Origin: Sphingomonadales bacterium
Lineage (GTDB): Bacteria > Pseudomonadota > Alphaproteobacteria > Sphingomonadales > Sphingomonadaceae
Direction: 5' to 3'
DNA: 64,000 nucleotides
NCBI GenBank assembly: GCA_016720115.1
Contig: JADJXT010000001.1
Location: 620,001 to 684,000 of the forward strand
Within the stretch, counting starts at the first letter, position 1. The number at the start of each line of letters is the position of its first letter. Both the position numbers and the translations under genes were made by a program. A model generated the notes under the pieces. The model was not told where the DNA came from. It worked only from the letters and a program-made list of their open reading frames with translations, and did no database searches. Positions 1-7,009 of the stretch are shown one piece after another.

Positions 1-195
1 GCAAAGATGCTGCCTGCCGACCGGCTGGGCCCTGTCGAGGATGCGCTTGCCGAAATCATGGCAAGCTATTCGGATCAATATGATTTCAGCGATGCCGAAC
101 GCCAGATCATCGATCAGCGCGTCTCGGAAACGCAACCATCATTCGCACACCCCGACGACATAAAGAATCTTTTCGGCCAGCCATTTTCGGCATGA
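1..195 (+). CDS. Antitoxin-like protein, possibly 5'-truncated
   Basis: Small acidic protein of at least 62 residues from the ATG at base 7. The frame is open back to base 1, so the true start may lie outside the window. Its stop overlaps the start of the ParE-type toxin by 4 bp (ATGA), the usual arrangement of a type II antitoxin-toxin operon. The sequence resembles the short addiction-module antitoxins that pair with ParE/RelE toxins, but no DNA-binding fold can be assigned by eye. The function is inferred mostly from the partner gene. Confidence 0.5.
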   Translation, partial: AKMLPADRLGPVEDALAEIMASYSDQYDFSDAERQIIDQRVSETQPSFAHPDDIKNLFGQPFSA

Positions 196-470
196 ACCGC
201 ATCCGGTTTCGTGCCGAGGCAGAGGCCGATCTTCGCTCGATTATTGCTTATTATGAGGATGTTGCTCCGGCATCGGTCGGCAAAATCCTTTCCGATATCC
301 ATAGATCGATAGACCAGCTGACCCATTTTCCGCGCATCGGGATGCGGGTTGAGAGCCGAGACTATCGGCGGCTGGTGACTATCAAATATCATTTCAAAAT
401 CGCCTATCAGGTCGGCGAAGGGGTGGTGACGATCCTTGGCGTTTTCCGCTATCAGGATCGCGAAGCCTGA
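192..470 (+). CDS. Type II toxin of the RelE/ParE family
   Basis: A 92-residue protein with the ParE/RelE layout: an N-terminal beta strand (RFRAEAEADLRSIIAYY), two helices, a central FPRIGMRV turn, then strands ending in GVFRYQDRE. ParE toxins poison DNA gyrase and RelE toxins cleave mRNA; the sequence alone does not decide which. The ATG overlaps the stop of the upstream antitoxin-like gene, so the two are translationally coupled. It ends 42 bp before the decarboxylase gene. Confidence 0.8.
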   Translation: MNRIRFRAEAEADLRSIIAYYEDVAPASVGKILSDIHRSIDQLTHFPRIGMRVESRDYRRLVTIKYHFKIAYQVGEGVVTILGVFRYQDREA

Positions 471-512
471 AATTATCGAACGCTTTACGCCTTTGTGCTA
501 ATCCCCCTTCGC

Positions 513-1739
513 ATGAAACCAACCGGCCCCATCCCTCCCTATTTTGCCTCGAAAGACGGCGAGTTTGCCATCGGCGGCAAGACGGCGTCGGCGCTGGTCG
601 CAGAGGCAGGCGATACGCCTTTGTTCGTCTATTCGGTCACAGCGCTCGAAGCGCGGATCGGCGAGCTGCGCGCGGCTATGCCCAAGCAGTTGGGCATCCA
701 TTATGCGATGAAGGCCAACCCCTTTGCGCCGCTGCTCGGCTGGATGAAGGAGCGGGTCGACGGCTTCGATGTCGCGTCGGGTGGGGAATTGAAGCTGGCG
801 CTCGACGCCGGTGTAGCGGCGGACAGGATCAGCTTTGCAGGCCCCGGCAAGCGCGACCGCGAACTGGAATTTGCCATAGCCAATGGCGTCACCCTGAACT
901 GCGAATCCGAAGGCGAGGCGGAGCGGGCTTTCGCGATTGGCGAACGTCTGGGCATCGCCCCAAAGATTGCGGTGCGGGTGAACCCCAGCTTTGACCTTAA
1001 GGGCAGCGGCATGAAGATGGGCGGCGGGGCCAAGCCCTTTGGCGTCGATGCCGAGCGCGTGCCCGCGCTGGTCAGGCGCATCGTCGCCGCAGGGGCTGAC
1101 TGGCGCGGTTTTCACATCTATGCAGGCTCGCAGGCACTCGATGCAGAGGCGATTATCGCGATGCAGGCGCAGACGCTGGCGCTCGCGGCGGAACTGGCGG
1201 AGGCCGCCGGGGCTGCACCGCCCAAGGTCAATCTGGGCGGCGGTTTCGGTATTCCCTATTTCCCCGGCGATGCGGCCTTCGATCTGAATGCCGTGGGTGG
1301 CGCGCTGGGGCAGGCGCTGTCTGCGCTGCCCGCCAGCCTCAAGGACACGCATTTCTGTATCGAGCTTGGCCGGTATCTGGTGGGCGAGGCCGGGGTTTAT
1401 CTCTGCCGTGTCGTCGACCGCAAGGTCAGCCATGGCGAGACTTTCCTCGTTACCGATGGCGGCCTCCATCACCAACTGGCGGCATCGGGCAATTTCGGCA
1501 CCGTGATCCGCCGCAACTATCCGGTGGCGATTGCTACCCACTTCGATGCGCCCGCCGACGAAGTGCAGTCGGTGGTCGGATGCCTGTGCACCCCGCTCGA
1601 TCGGCTGTCGGACAGCCCATTGCTGCCCCATGCCGACGTCGGCGATCTGGTCGCGATCTTCTGCGCCGGGGCCTATGGTGCGAGTGCGAGCCCGGCCAAC
1701 TTCCTCGGCCAGGGGGCGGCGTTGGAGATTTTGGTTTAA
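513..1739 (+). CDS. PLP-dependent decarboxylase, exosortase A-associated type
   Basis: A fold type III PLP enzyme of 408 residues, related to diaminopimelate/ornithine decarboxylases. Visible motifs are YAMKANP near residue 62 (the PLP lysine), FDVASGGEL, the phosphate-binding GGGFGIPYF, and a late CLCTPLDRL segment with the cysteine expected for this group. The beginning MKPTGPIPPYF is typical of the decarboxylase found with exosortase A/EpsH exopolysaccharide loci, so I chose the ATG at 513 over the upstream GTG at 495. No exosortase or PEP-CTERM gene lies nearby in this window, so a plain LysA-like role cannot be excluded. Confidence 0.78.
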   Translation: MKPTGPIPPYFASKDGEFAIGGKTASALVAEAGDTPLFVYSVTALEARIGELRAAMPKQLGIHYAMKANPFAPLLGWMKERVDGFDVASGGELKLALDAGVAADRISFAGPGKRDRELEFAIANGVTLNCESEGEAERAFAIGERLGIAPKIAVRVNPSFDLKGSGMKMGGGAKPFGVDAERVPALVRRIVAAGADWRGFHIYAGSQALDAEAIIAMQAQTLALAAELAEAAGAAPPKVNLGGGFGIPYFPGDAAFDLNAVGGALGQALSALPASLKDTHFCIELGRYLVGEAGVYLCRVVDRKVSHGETFLVTDGGLHHQLAASGNFGTVIRRNYPVAIATHFDAPADEVQSVVGCLCTPLDRLSDSPLLPHADVGDLVAIFCAGAYGASASPANFLGQGAALEILV

Positions 1740-1752
1740 CTGTAAACGTATC

Positions 1753-1779
1753 GTCATCCCGAACTTGTTTCGGGACGAC
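1753..1779. terminator. Bidirectional hairpin between convergent genes
   Basis: The arms TCCCGAA (1757-1763) and TTCGGGA (1769-1775) enclose loop CTTGT. Outer GTC/GAC pairs extend the stem past one mismatch. It sits between the stops of the decarboxylase (plus) and bactofilin (minus) genes, so it may end transcripts from both. It belongs to the short GTCATCCCG...CGGGACGAC type of repeat seen between genes in sphingomonads. Confidence 0.55.
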
Positions 1780-1790
1780 AAACGCTGTTG

Positions 1791-2267
1791 TCAGCCGACC
1801 TTGGTATCCGCGCCCAATATCAGCGGCTCGACCTTGTTGATGTCGATGGTCGCCTTGGCGATATTGGGCTGGTTGCTGCCGCGGTGCTTGAACTTGCCTT
1901 CGACCATGCCGCCGGGGGCGATGGTGAGGCTTTGATAGACAACATCGCCAGAAATCCGTGCGCTCGCCTCAATCACCAGATCGCCCGCCTCGATTGAACC
2001 GTCGACCTTGCCCGAAAGCCGCGCGGATTCGGCGATTACCTTTCCGACTATCACGCTGCCTTCGCCCTGAACGAGCGAGCCGCAGGCCACGTCGCCATTG
2101 ATCTTGCCGTCGATATGCAGGTCGACCTTGGCCGAGAGATTGCCGGTGATTTCGACATCCGATGCGATCACCGAAAAAGTATGTCCGCCCCCACGCACGC
2201 CGTTACGCCCCTGCGGTGCCGCGACCGGCAGTGCGGTTTCCGGCGACGGCTTGGATTTCGAGAACAT
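1791..2267 (-). CDS. Bactofilin family cytoskeletal protein
   Basis: A 158-residue protein with a short disordered N-terminus and a right-handed beta-helix core (SVIASDVEITGNLSAKVDLH onwards) of repeating six-residue strands rich in V, I and G, typical of bactofilins. These polymerise without nucleotide and recruit cell-wall enzymes. The start at 2267 is chosen because GGAGG lies 9 bases upstream; a longer frame begins at 2327. The first 65 bases overlap the 3' end of the upstream M23 peptidase gene, which fits the frequent pairing of bactofilins with M23/LytM peptidases that they position. Confidence 0.9.
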   Translation of the reverse strand: MFSKSKPSPETALPVAAPQGRNGVRGGGHTFSVIASDVEITGNLSAKVDLHIDGKINGDVACGSLVQGEGSVIVGKVIAESARLSGKVDGSIEAGDLVIEASARISGDVVYQSLTIAPGGMVEGKFKHRGSNQPNIAKATIDINKVEPLILGADTKVG

Positions 2268-3366
2268 CGGGATTGGCCTCCAGGAATTTGAGCGGGTTGA
2301 TTGCTGCCCCGTTGATACGCACTTCAAAGTGCAAATGCGAGCCCGTAGAGCGACCCGTCGAACCCATGCGGCCGATCTGGTCGCCGCGCTTTACATCCTG
2401 CCCCAGCGATGCGGTAAAGCCGCTCATATGGGCATAGCGGGTGACAAGGCCATTGGCATGGGTGATTTCGATGCAGTTGCCATAGCCGCCCTGCCATCCG
2501 GCGGAGGTAATCTTGCCATCTGCCGCAGCAAGGATCGGGGTGCCGATGGGGCCCTTGAAATCAAGCCCGGCATGCATCGCTGCCCCGCCGTTGAACGGGT
2601 CGGAGCGATAGCCGAAACGGCTGGACATCAGGCCGACGGCGGCGGGCATGCTGGTAGGAATACCGGCGAGCGCCATTTCCAGAGCTTCCATCCGTTCGAG
2701 CGCGGTCAACATGCGGGTGAAGCGCGGGTCGCGAACCTGCTTCTGCTTCTTTCCAAAGAACGGAATGAAGGGGCCGCCCATGCCCTGCTTGGCTTCGCGG
2801 GCGAGCTGATCGGGGTTGAGGCCGAACTGGCGGATGGCGCCTTCGGCCTTTTGCGAGCGCGCGACGGCAATTTGCGTCAGCCGCTCGGCAAAGGCGATTT
2901 GGCGCGCCTCAAGCTGCGCAAGCTGTGCGGCTTCGGGAACGGCAAGGCCGATTTTCTTCGCGGTTTCGGCAGTTTCGCTTTGCGCGGGGGCAGCGGCGTC
3001 AGCTGCGGGCATGTCGCCAAAATGTTCTTCGAACGCGCTTTCCATGACCTTCTGGCGCGCTTCCAGGTCGCTGGCGACCGCGTCCATGTCGTTACGATAT
3101 TTGGCAACGCGTTCTTCGGCGGTTTCGATCTTTTCCTGCTTGGCGCTCAGCATCATGCGTTCTGCTGACACGCTGACCTGGTTGATCATCATACCGAGCG
3201 TGACGACAAGCCATATGCCGACGACACCCGCAATCGCTCCCGCGACCCGGCGCTGCAATTTTGCACTAATCTTGATGAACCGGACTTGCCCGTTCGATCG
3301 CATGAAAAACTCGCGATCCACGAACCATCCGGCCAACCGGTTTTTCCAACCGGCGAACTTGGCCAT
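2203..3366 (-). CDS. Membrane-anchored M23 (LytM) metallopeptidase
   Basis: Predicted 387 residues: a cytoplasmic N-terminus, one membrane segment (AGAIAGVVGIWLVVTLGMM), a coiled-coil stretch, and a C-terminal LytM domain. The zinc and catalytic set looks intact: H265-A-G-L-D269, a conserved histidine in the TRYAHMS segment, and H344-L-H346. It should cut peptidoglycan cross-links in the periplasm. It runs into the bactofilin gene with a 65-bp overlap, suggesting coupled expression and a joint role in cell shape. I took the ATG at 3366 (MAKFAGWKNRL); the frame extends upstream to 3561 without family-like sequence. Confidence 0.88.
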   Translation of the reverse strand: MAKFAGWKNRLAGWFVDREFFMRSNGQVRFIKISAKLQRRVAGAIAGVVGIWLVVTLGMMINQVSVSAERMMLSAKQEKIETAEERVAKYRNDMDAVASDLEARQKVMESAFEEHFGDMPAADAAAPAQSETAETAKKIGLAVPEAAQLAQLEARQIAFAERLTQIAVARSQKAEGAIRQFGLNPDQLAREAKQGMGGPFIPFFGKKQKQVRDPRFTRMLTALERMEALEMALAGIPTSMPAAVGLMSSRFGYRSDPFNGGAAMHAGLDFKGPIGTPILAAADGKITSAGWQGGYGNCIEITHANGLVTRYAHMSGFTASLGQDVKRGDQIGRMGSTGRSTGSHLHFEVRINGAAINPLKFLEANPDVLEIQAVAGNRTAGRGTAGA

Positions 3367-3670
3367 TTGCGACACGACCCACCCCGTTTTTTGTTTGGTG
3401 GCGGGCGCATAGCAAAGCGTTTTGGTGCTGACGAATCGCTTTATGACGACTCGTGCCGAGTTGGTGGAGTCGTGCGGTGAGTTGTGAGTTTTTACATGAA
3501 ACCGGTTGTGGAACCGCACTGGGTGCATACTGGAGCGTAAGCGGAAGTTCATAAAAAACATTATTTTACAGGAATATAGTGCGAATCAAGATATTGATTG
3601 CGGATTTTCCGCAGAAATGCGCGATTCAGCGGCTTTCGCTTCGATGGCTGTCGCTTTAGGAGGCAAGGCG
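3367..3670. promoter_or_regulatory. Divergent regulatory region between M23 peptidase and proA
   Basis: A 304-bp gap between divergently read genes, with no convincing small gene. Three GANTC sites (CcrM methylation targets) lie at 3433-3437, 3448-3452 and 3467-3471, within 105 bp of the peptidase start. Two more are at 3583-3587 and 3623-3627 on the proA side. The proA ribosome binding site AGGAGG is at its right end. Promoter elements were not assigned with confidence. Confidence 0.45.
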
Positions 3671-4927
3671 ATGAGTGAAGATACCGCCCGGATAGTCGCC
3701 GCGATGACGGCCAAGGCCCGTGATGCAGCGCGTACCGTCGCGCGCGCCGGTGATGCGCAAAAGGCGGAGGCACTGATCGCCGCTGCTGCAGCCTTGCGGG
3801 CAGCAGCTCCGGCGATATTGAAGGCCAATGCGCAGGATATGGCGGCAGGCGTCGCCAACGGCCTGTCGGCTGCGATGCTCGACAGGCTGAAGCTGGATGA
3901 CGGCCGGATCGAAGGCATCGCGTCGGCGGTCGAACAGGTTGCTCGTCTTGACGATCCGGTCGGCCAGGTCATTGACCGCAGCGAACGCCCCAACGGCCTT
4001 GTGATGGAGCGGGTGCGGGTGCCGGTGGGCGTGCTCGCTATCATTTACGAAAGCCGCCCCAATGTGACCGCCGATGCTGCGGCACTCGGGCTGCGTTCGG
4101 GCAATGCCGTCATCCTGCGCGGCGGCAGCGAGGCGGTGCACAGCAACCGTGCGATCCATGCCGCGATGGTCGAAGGGGTCGTTGCCGCCGGTCTTCCCGC
4201 CGATGTCGTCCAGCTGGTGCCGACGCAGGACCGTGCGGCTGTAGGTGCATTGCTGAAAGCGCAGAGGCAGATCGACATGGTGATCCCGCGCGGCGGCAAA
4301 TCGCTCGTTGCGCGCGTGCAGGAGGAGGCGCGCGTGCCTGTGCTCGCGCATCTCGACGGCATCTGCCACACTTATGTCCATGCCGGGGCCGATCCCGTCA
4401 TGGCAGAGGCAATTGCGGTCAACGCCAAGATGCGGCGGACCGGCATATGCGGCGCCACCGAAACGCTGCTGATCGATCAGGATTATCCCGAACCTGCCCG
4501 CCTCATCGCAGCGCTGCTCGATGCCGGGTGCGAGGTGCGCGCCGACGACATGCTGATGGAGCTTGATGCGCGCACGGTGCAGGCCGACGAAACCGACTGG
4601 GGCACCGAATATCTCGAACCCATTGTCTCGGCGCGGATGGTGTCGGGCGTCGACGAGGCGATCGAGCATATCGCCCGTTATGGCTCGCAGCACACCGAAA
4701 GCATCATCACCGATGACGATGCGGCGGCGGCGCAGTTCCTGTCGGGGGTCGACAGCGCGATCGTGATGCACAATGCCTCGACGCAATTTGCCGATGGCGG
4801 CGAATTCGGGCTGGGTGCGGAAATCGGCATTGCCACAGGCCGATTGCACGCGCGCGGCCCGGTCGCGCTCGAAGGGCTGACTACCTATAAATGGATCGTA
4901 CGGGGAAGCGGACAGACACGGCCCTGA
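3671..4927 (+). CDS. proA: Gamma-glutamyl phosphate reductase
   Basis: Second step of proline synthesis: NADPH-dependent reduction of gamma-glutamyl phosphate to glutamate semialdehyde. The 418-residue length matches the family. The ALDH-fold catalytic cysteine is C260 in RRTGICGATE, and YESRPNV and RGGSEAVHSN are typical ProA segments. The ATG at 3671 is set by a perfect AGGAGG seven bases upstream, although the frame is open back to 3506. proB is not in the window. The toxin-antitoxin pair follows directly, with the operator-like palindrome in the gap. Confidence 0.96.
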   Translation: MSEDTARIVAAMTAKARDAARTVARAGDAQKAEALIAAAAALRAAAPAILKANAQDMAAGVANGLSAAMLDRLKLDDGRIEGIASAVEQVARLDDPVGQVIDRSERPNGLVMERVRVPVGVLAIIYESRPNVTADAAALGLRSGNAVILRGGSEAVHSNRAIHAAMVEGVVAAGLPADVVQLVPTQDRAAVGALLKAQRQIDMVIPRGGKSLVARVQEEARVPVLAHLDGICHTYVHAGADPVMAEAIAVNAKMRRTGICGATETLLIDQDYPEPARLIAALLDAGCEVRADDMLMELDARTVQADETDWGTEYLEPIVSARMVSGVDEAIEHIARYGSQHTESIITDDDAAAAQFLSGVDSAIVMHNASTQFADGGEFGLGAEIGIATGRLHARGPVALEGLTTYKWIVRGSGQTRP

Positions 4928-4944
4928 AATCGCAAGTTGAATCG

Positions 4945-4956
4945 TTTGTATACAAA
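4945..4956. promoter_or_regulatory. 12-bp palindrome, likely antitoxin autoregulatory operator
   Basis: TTTGTATACAAA is a perfect palindrome ending 15 bp before the antitoxin ATG; a related TGATACAA follows at once. Ribbon-helix-helix antitoxins commonly repress their own operon by binding such short AT-rich dyads. The assignment to the gene at 4972 rests on position only. Confidence 0.5.
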
Positions 4957-4971
4957 TGATACAAGCGACTC

Positions 4972-5229
4972 ATGAGCAAACAGAATGTCATTTCCGCAAG
5001 GGTCAACGACGAAGTGCTGGCCATGATCGACAGTCTGGCAGCATCGCGTGAGCGCAGTCGTTCGTGGATCGTTTCGAAGCTTATTGAAAGCGCGGTTGCC
5101 AAGCAGATTGAAATGGACAATTTCATTCAGGTCGGCATTGACGAGATTGAGCGTGGCGATTTTTATACGCAAGAAGAGATGGAAGCCTGGGTGGAGTCTT
5201 TGAAAAAGTCGCGTAAGAAAGCTGCGTGA
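4972..5229 (+). CDS. Ribbon-helix-helix antitoxin (CopG/ParD-like)
   Basis: An 85-residue protein. The N-terminal NVISARVNDEVLAMIDSLA strand-helix, followed by SRSWIVSKLIESAV, is a standard ribbon-helix-helix DNA-binding unit. The C-terminal half (EIERGDFYTQEEMEAWVE) should wrap the toxin. The stop overlaps the toxin GTG by 4 bp. It probably neutralises the next gene product and represses its own operon through the palindrome at 4945-4956. A weak AAGCGACTC is the only sequence near a ribosome binding site. Confidence 0.85.
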   Translation: MSKQNVISARVNDEVLAMIDSLAASRERSRSWIVSKLIESAVAKQIEMDNFIQVGIDEIERGDFYTQEEMEAWVESLKKSRKKAA

Positions 5230-5504
5230 AGCCGATAAAATGGTCAAAACAGGCGCGTCGGGATATTGAGCGCATAGCTGACTTCATGTCTGGCGACATT
5301 TATCCTAATGTCGCGGCAGAAATTGTTGCCGCAGCCCGTTTTGTTGCATCAACGCCCAAGGCCGGGCCGCTCACTGGCAGCAAGTCTGATCGAAAATGGC
5401 CGGTCAAGCGCTTCCCATATTTGCTGATCTACAGACTTGCGCCGGAGGGAATAATGATCTCACGGATTGTGCATTCCAAAGCCGATTGGCAGCAATTTGT
5501 ATGA
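5226..5504 (+). CDS. Type II toxin of the RelE/ParE family
   Basis: 92 residues starting at a GTG that overlaps the antitoxin stop (GTGA). KWSKQARRDIERIADFMS, a central KSDRKWPVKRFPYLLIYRL and a final SRIVHSKADWQ are the ParE/RelE pattern. The stop overlaps the ATG of nadD by 4 bp (ATGA), so an essential NAD-synthesis gene sits directly behind a toxin gene and may share its transcript. The toxin target (gyrase or mRNA) cannot be told from sequence. Confidence 0.85.
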   Translation: MKPIKWSKQARRDIERIADFMSGDIYPNVAAEIVAAARFVASTPKAGPLTGSKSDRKWPVKRFPYLLIYRLAPEGIMISRIVHSKADWQQFV

Positions 5505-6133
5505 CAACCACCGGCCTCCTTGGCGGATCGTTCAACCCGGCGCATGGCGGGCACCGGTCGATCAGCCTGTTCGCGCTCGATGCGCTCGCACTCGATGAAA
5601 TCTGGTGGCTGGTTTCGCCTGGCAACCCGCTGAAGGCCGCGTCGAAGGACATGGCCTCGCACAAGGCGCGGCTTGCCTCGGCCCGGAAAATGGCGCGCCG
5701 CGCGCCGATCCGCGCCACCGCGATAGAGGCGCAGATGGGCACGCGCTACACCATCAATACGCTGCGCAAGCTGGTTCGCCGCTACCCCAACCGCCGCTTC
5801 ATCTGGATCATGGGGGCGGACAATGTGGCAAATTTCACACGCTGGCGCCGCTGGCGCGATATCGCCCGTCTAATGCCGATTGCGGTTATCGCCCGCCCGG
5901 GTTATGATGACGATGCTGTTGCGGGGTCCGCAATGGCCTGGCTCAGGCGGTACGTCCGGCGTCCGGACCAGCGGCTATATTGGACGATGTGGAGCACACC
6001 GGCGCTTGTATTTCTGCGCTTTCGCCCCGATCCTCGTTCGGCCACGGCGGTTCGCCAGGCCAACCCCCATTGGCATCGCGACTATGAAGGAAAGCGCGTC
6101 ATCGACGGCGTCACCCACAAGGTTTTGTTGTAA
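5501..6133 (+). CDS. nadD: Nicotinate-nucleotide adenylyltransferase
   Basis: Converts nicotinate mononucleotide and ATP to deamido-NAD. Of its 210 residues, the N-terminal GGSFNPAHGGH is the nucleotidyltransferase G-x-F-x-P-x-H-x-G-H signature, and FIWIMGADNVANF and the late RSATAVRQ segment (the family SSTxIR position) complete the active site. The ATG at 5501 gives the family start (MTTTGLLGGSF) and overlaps the stop of the toxin gene; the frame is open further upstream without similarity. It is followed after 9 bp by rsfS, the usual order in alphaproteobacteria. Confidence 0.95.
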   Translation: MTTTGLLGGSFNPAHGGHRSISLFALDALALDEIWWLVSPGNPLKAASKDMASHKARLASARKMARRAPIRATAIEAQMGTRYTINTLRKLVRRYPNRRFIWIMGADNVANFTRWRRWRDIARLMPIAVIARPGYDDDAVAGSAMAWLRRYVRRPDQRLYWTMWSTPALVFLRFRPDPRSATAVRQANPHWHRDYEGKRVIDGVTHKVLL

Positions 6134-6142
6134 GGAGCAATT

Positions 6143-6541
6143 TTGATCGAACTCGCTACAGTCCCCGGCGGCAAGGCTGCAAAAAAGGGACCTGTCCTGC
6201 AGCCTGACGAACTGCACAAACTCATCCTCCAGTCGCTCGACGACGATCAGGCGCAAGAGGTCGTTTCCATCCCGCTTCAAGGCAAGAGCAGCATCGCCGA
6301 CTATATGGTCGTGGCGAGCGGTCGTTCGAGTCGGCAGGTGGCATCGATGGCGCAGAAGCTTGCCGAGCGAATCAAGAAAGCGGGGCGCAACGCCCATATC
6401 GAAGGCCTGCCCAGCGCCGACTGGGTGCTGATCGATGCCGAGGATGTCGTTGTGCACCTGTTCCGGCCCGAAGTGCGCAGCTTCTATAACCTCGAACGGA
6501 TGTGGGGTTTCGGCGACGCGCCCGAGGTGGCGAACGCCTGA
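6143..6541 (+). CDS. rsfS: Ribosomal silencing factor RsfS
   Basis: A 132-residue DUF143/Iojap protein that binds ribosomal protein L14 and blocks joining of the subunits in starvation. Typical segments are IADYMVVASGRSSRQV and ADWVLIDAEDVVVHLF. The start is TTG at 6143: AGGAG lies five bases upstream and no ATG is available before the conserved core. It lies 9 bp behind nadD, and rlmH follows after 41 bp. Confidence 0.95.
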   Translation: MIELATVPGGKAAKKGPVLQPDELHKLILQSLDDDQAQEVVSIPLQGKSSIADYMVVASGRSSRQVASMAQKLAERIKKAGRNAHIEGLPSADWVLIDAEDVVVHLFRPEVRSFYNLERMWGFGDAPEVANA

Positions 6542-6543
6542 TT

Positions 6544-6564
6544 AAATAGGGACAGTACCTATTT
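6544..6564. repeat. 21-bp near-palindrome between rsfS and rlmH
   Basis: AAATAGG (6544-6550) and CCTATTT (6558-6564) flank GACAGTA. Nine of ten base pairs match across the centre, and a run of T follows. It could be a weak intrinsic terminator or attenuator, or a copy of a dispersed repeat of the GGGACAGT type found near REP-associated transposases. Only one copy was noticed here. Confidence 0.45.
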
Positions 6565-6582
6565 TTTGATTGGGGAATCGCC

Positions 6583-7005
6583 ATGCGGCTGCATATTATC
6601 GCGCGCGGCAAGATCGGGCGCTCCCCCGAAAGCGAGCTTGTCGACCGCTATCTGAAGCGTCTGACATGGCCGCACAAACTTACCGAATTGCCCGATAGGG
6701 GTGGGAATATACCACCGCCGGAACGGAGCAGCCGGACGGTGCTGCTCGATGAAAAGGGCGATCATCTCTCGTCGATGGATCTGGCCAGACTGCTAGAACG
6801 CTGGCGCGACGAAGGCGTGGCCGAGGTGCGGTTCTGCCTGGGTGCTGCCGATGGTTTCGATGATGCCGACCGCGCGGCAGCCGACAGGCTGATCGCCTTT
6901 GGCCGGGCGACCTGGCCGCATCTGATGGCGCGCGCGATGCTTGCCGAGCAGCTTTATCGGGCGACATCGATACTTGCCAACCACCCCTATCATCGCGAAG
7001 GATAG
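6583..7005 (+). CDS. rlmH: 23S rRNA pseudouridine-1915 N3-methyltransferase
   Basis: A 140-residue SPOUT-class enzyme that methylates the pseudouridine at position 1915 of 23S rRNA using SAM. The SAM-binding knot is seen in FCLGAADGFDDADR, and the strictly conserved C-terminus HPYHREG is present. MRLHIIARGKIG is the normal family start. It belongs to the nadD-rsfS-rlmH-envC-ctpA run; the EnvC-like gene starts 5 bp after its stop. Confidence 0.96.
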   Translation: MRLHIIARGKIGRSPESELVDRYLKRLTWPHKLTELPDRGGNIPPPERSSRTVLLDEKGDHLSSMDLARLLERWRDEGVAEVRFCLGAADGFDDADRAAADRLIAFGRATWPHLMARAMLAEQLYRATSILANHPYHREG

Positions 7006-7009
7006 CCAT

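Noticed and set aside
498..1781. A 427-residue frame opposite the PLP decarboxylase
   Set aside because: The plus-strand gene has clear catalytic motifs; the antisense product is Arg/His-rich without any recognisable domain.
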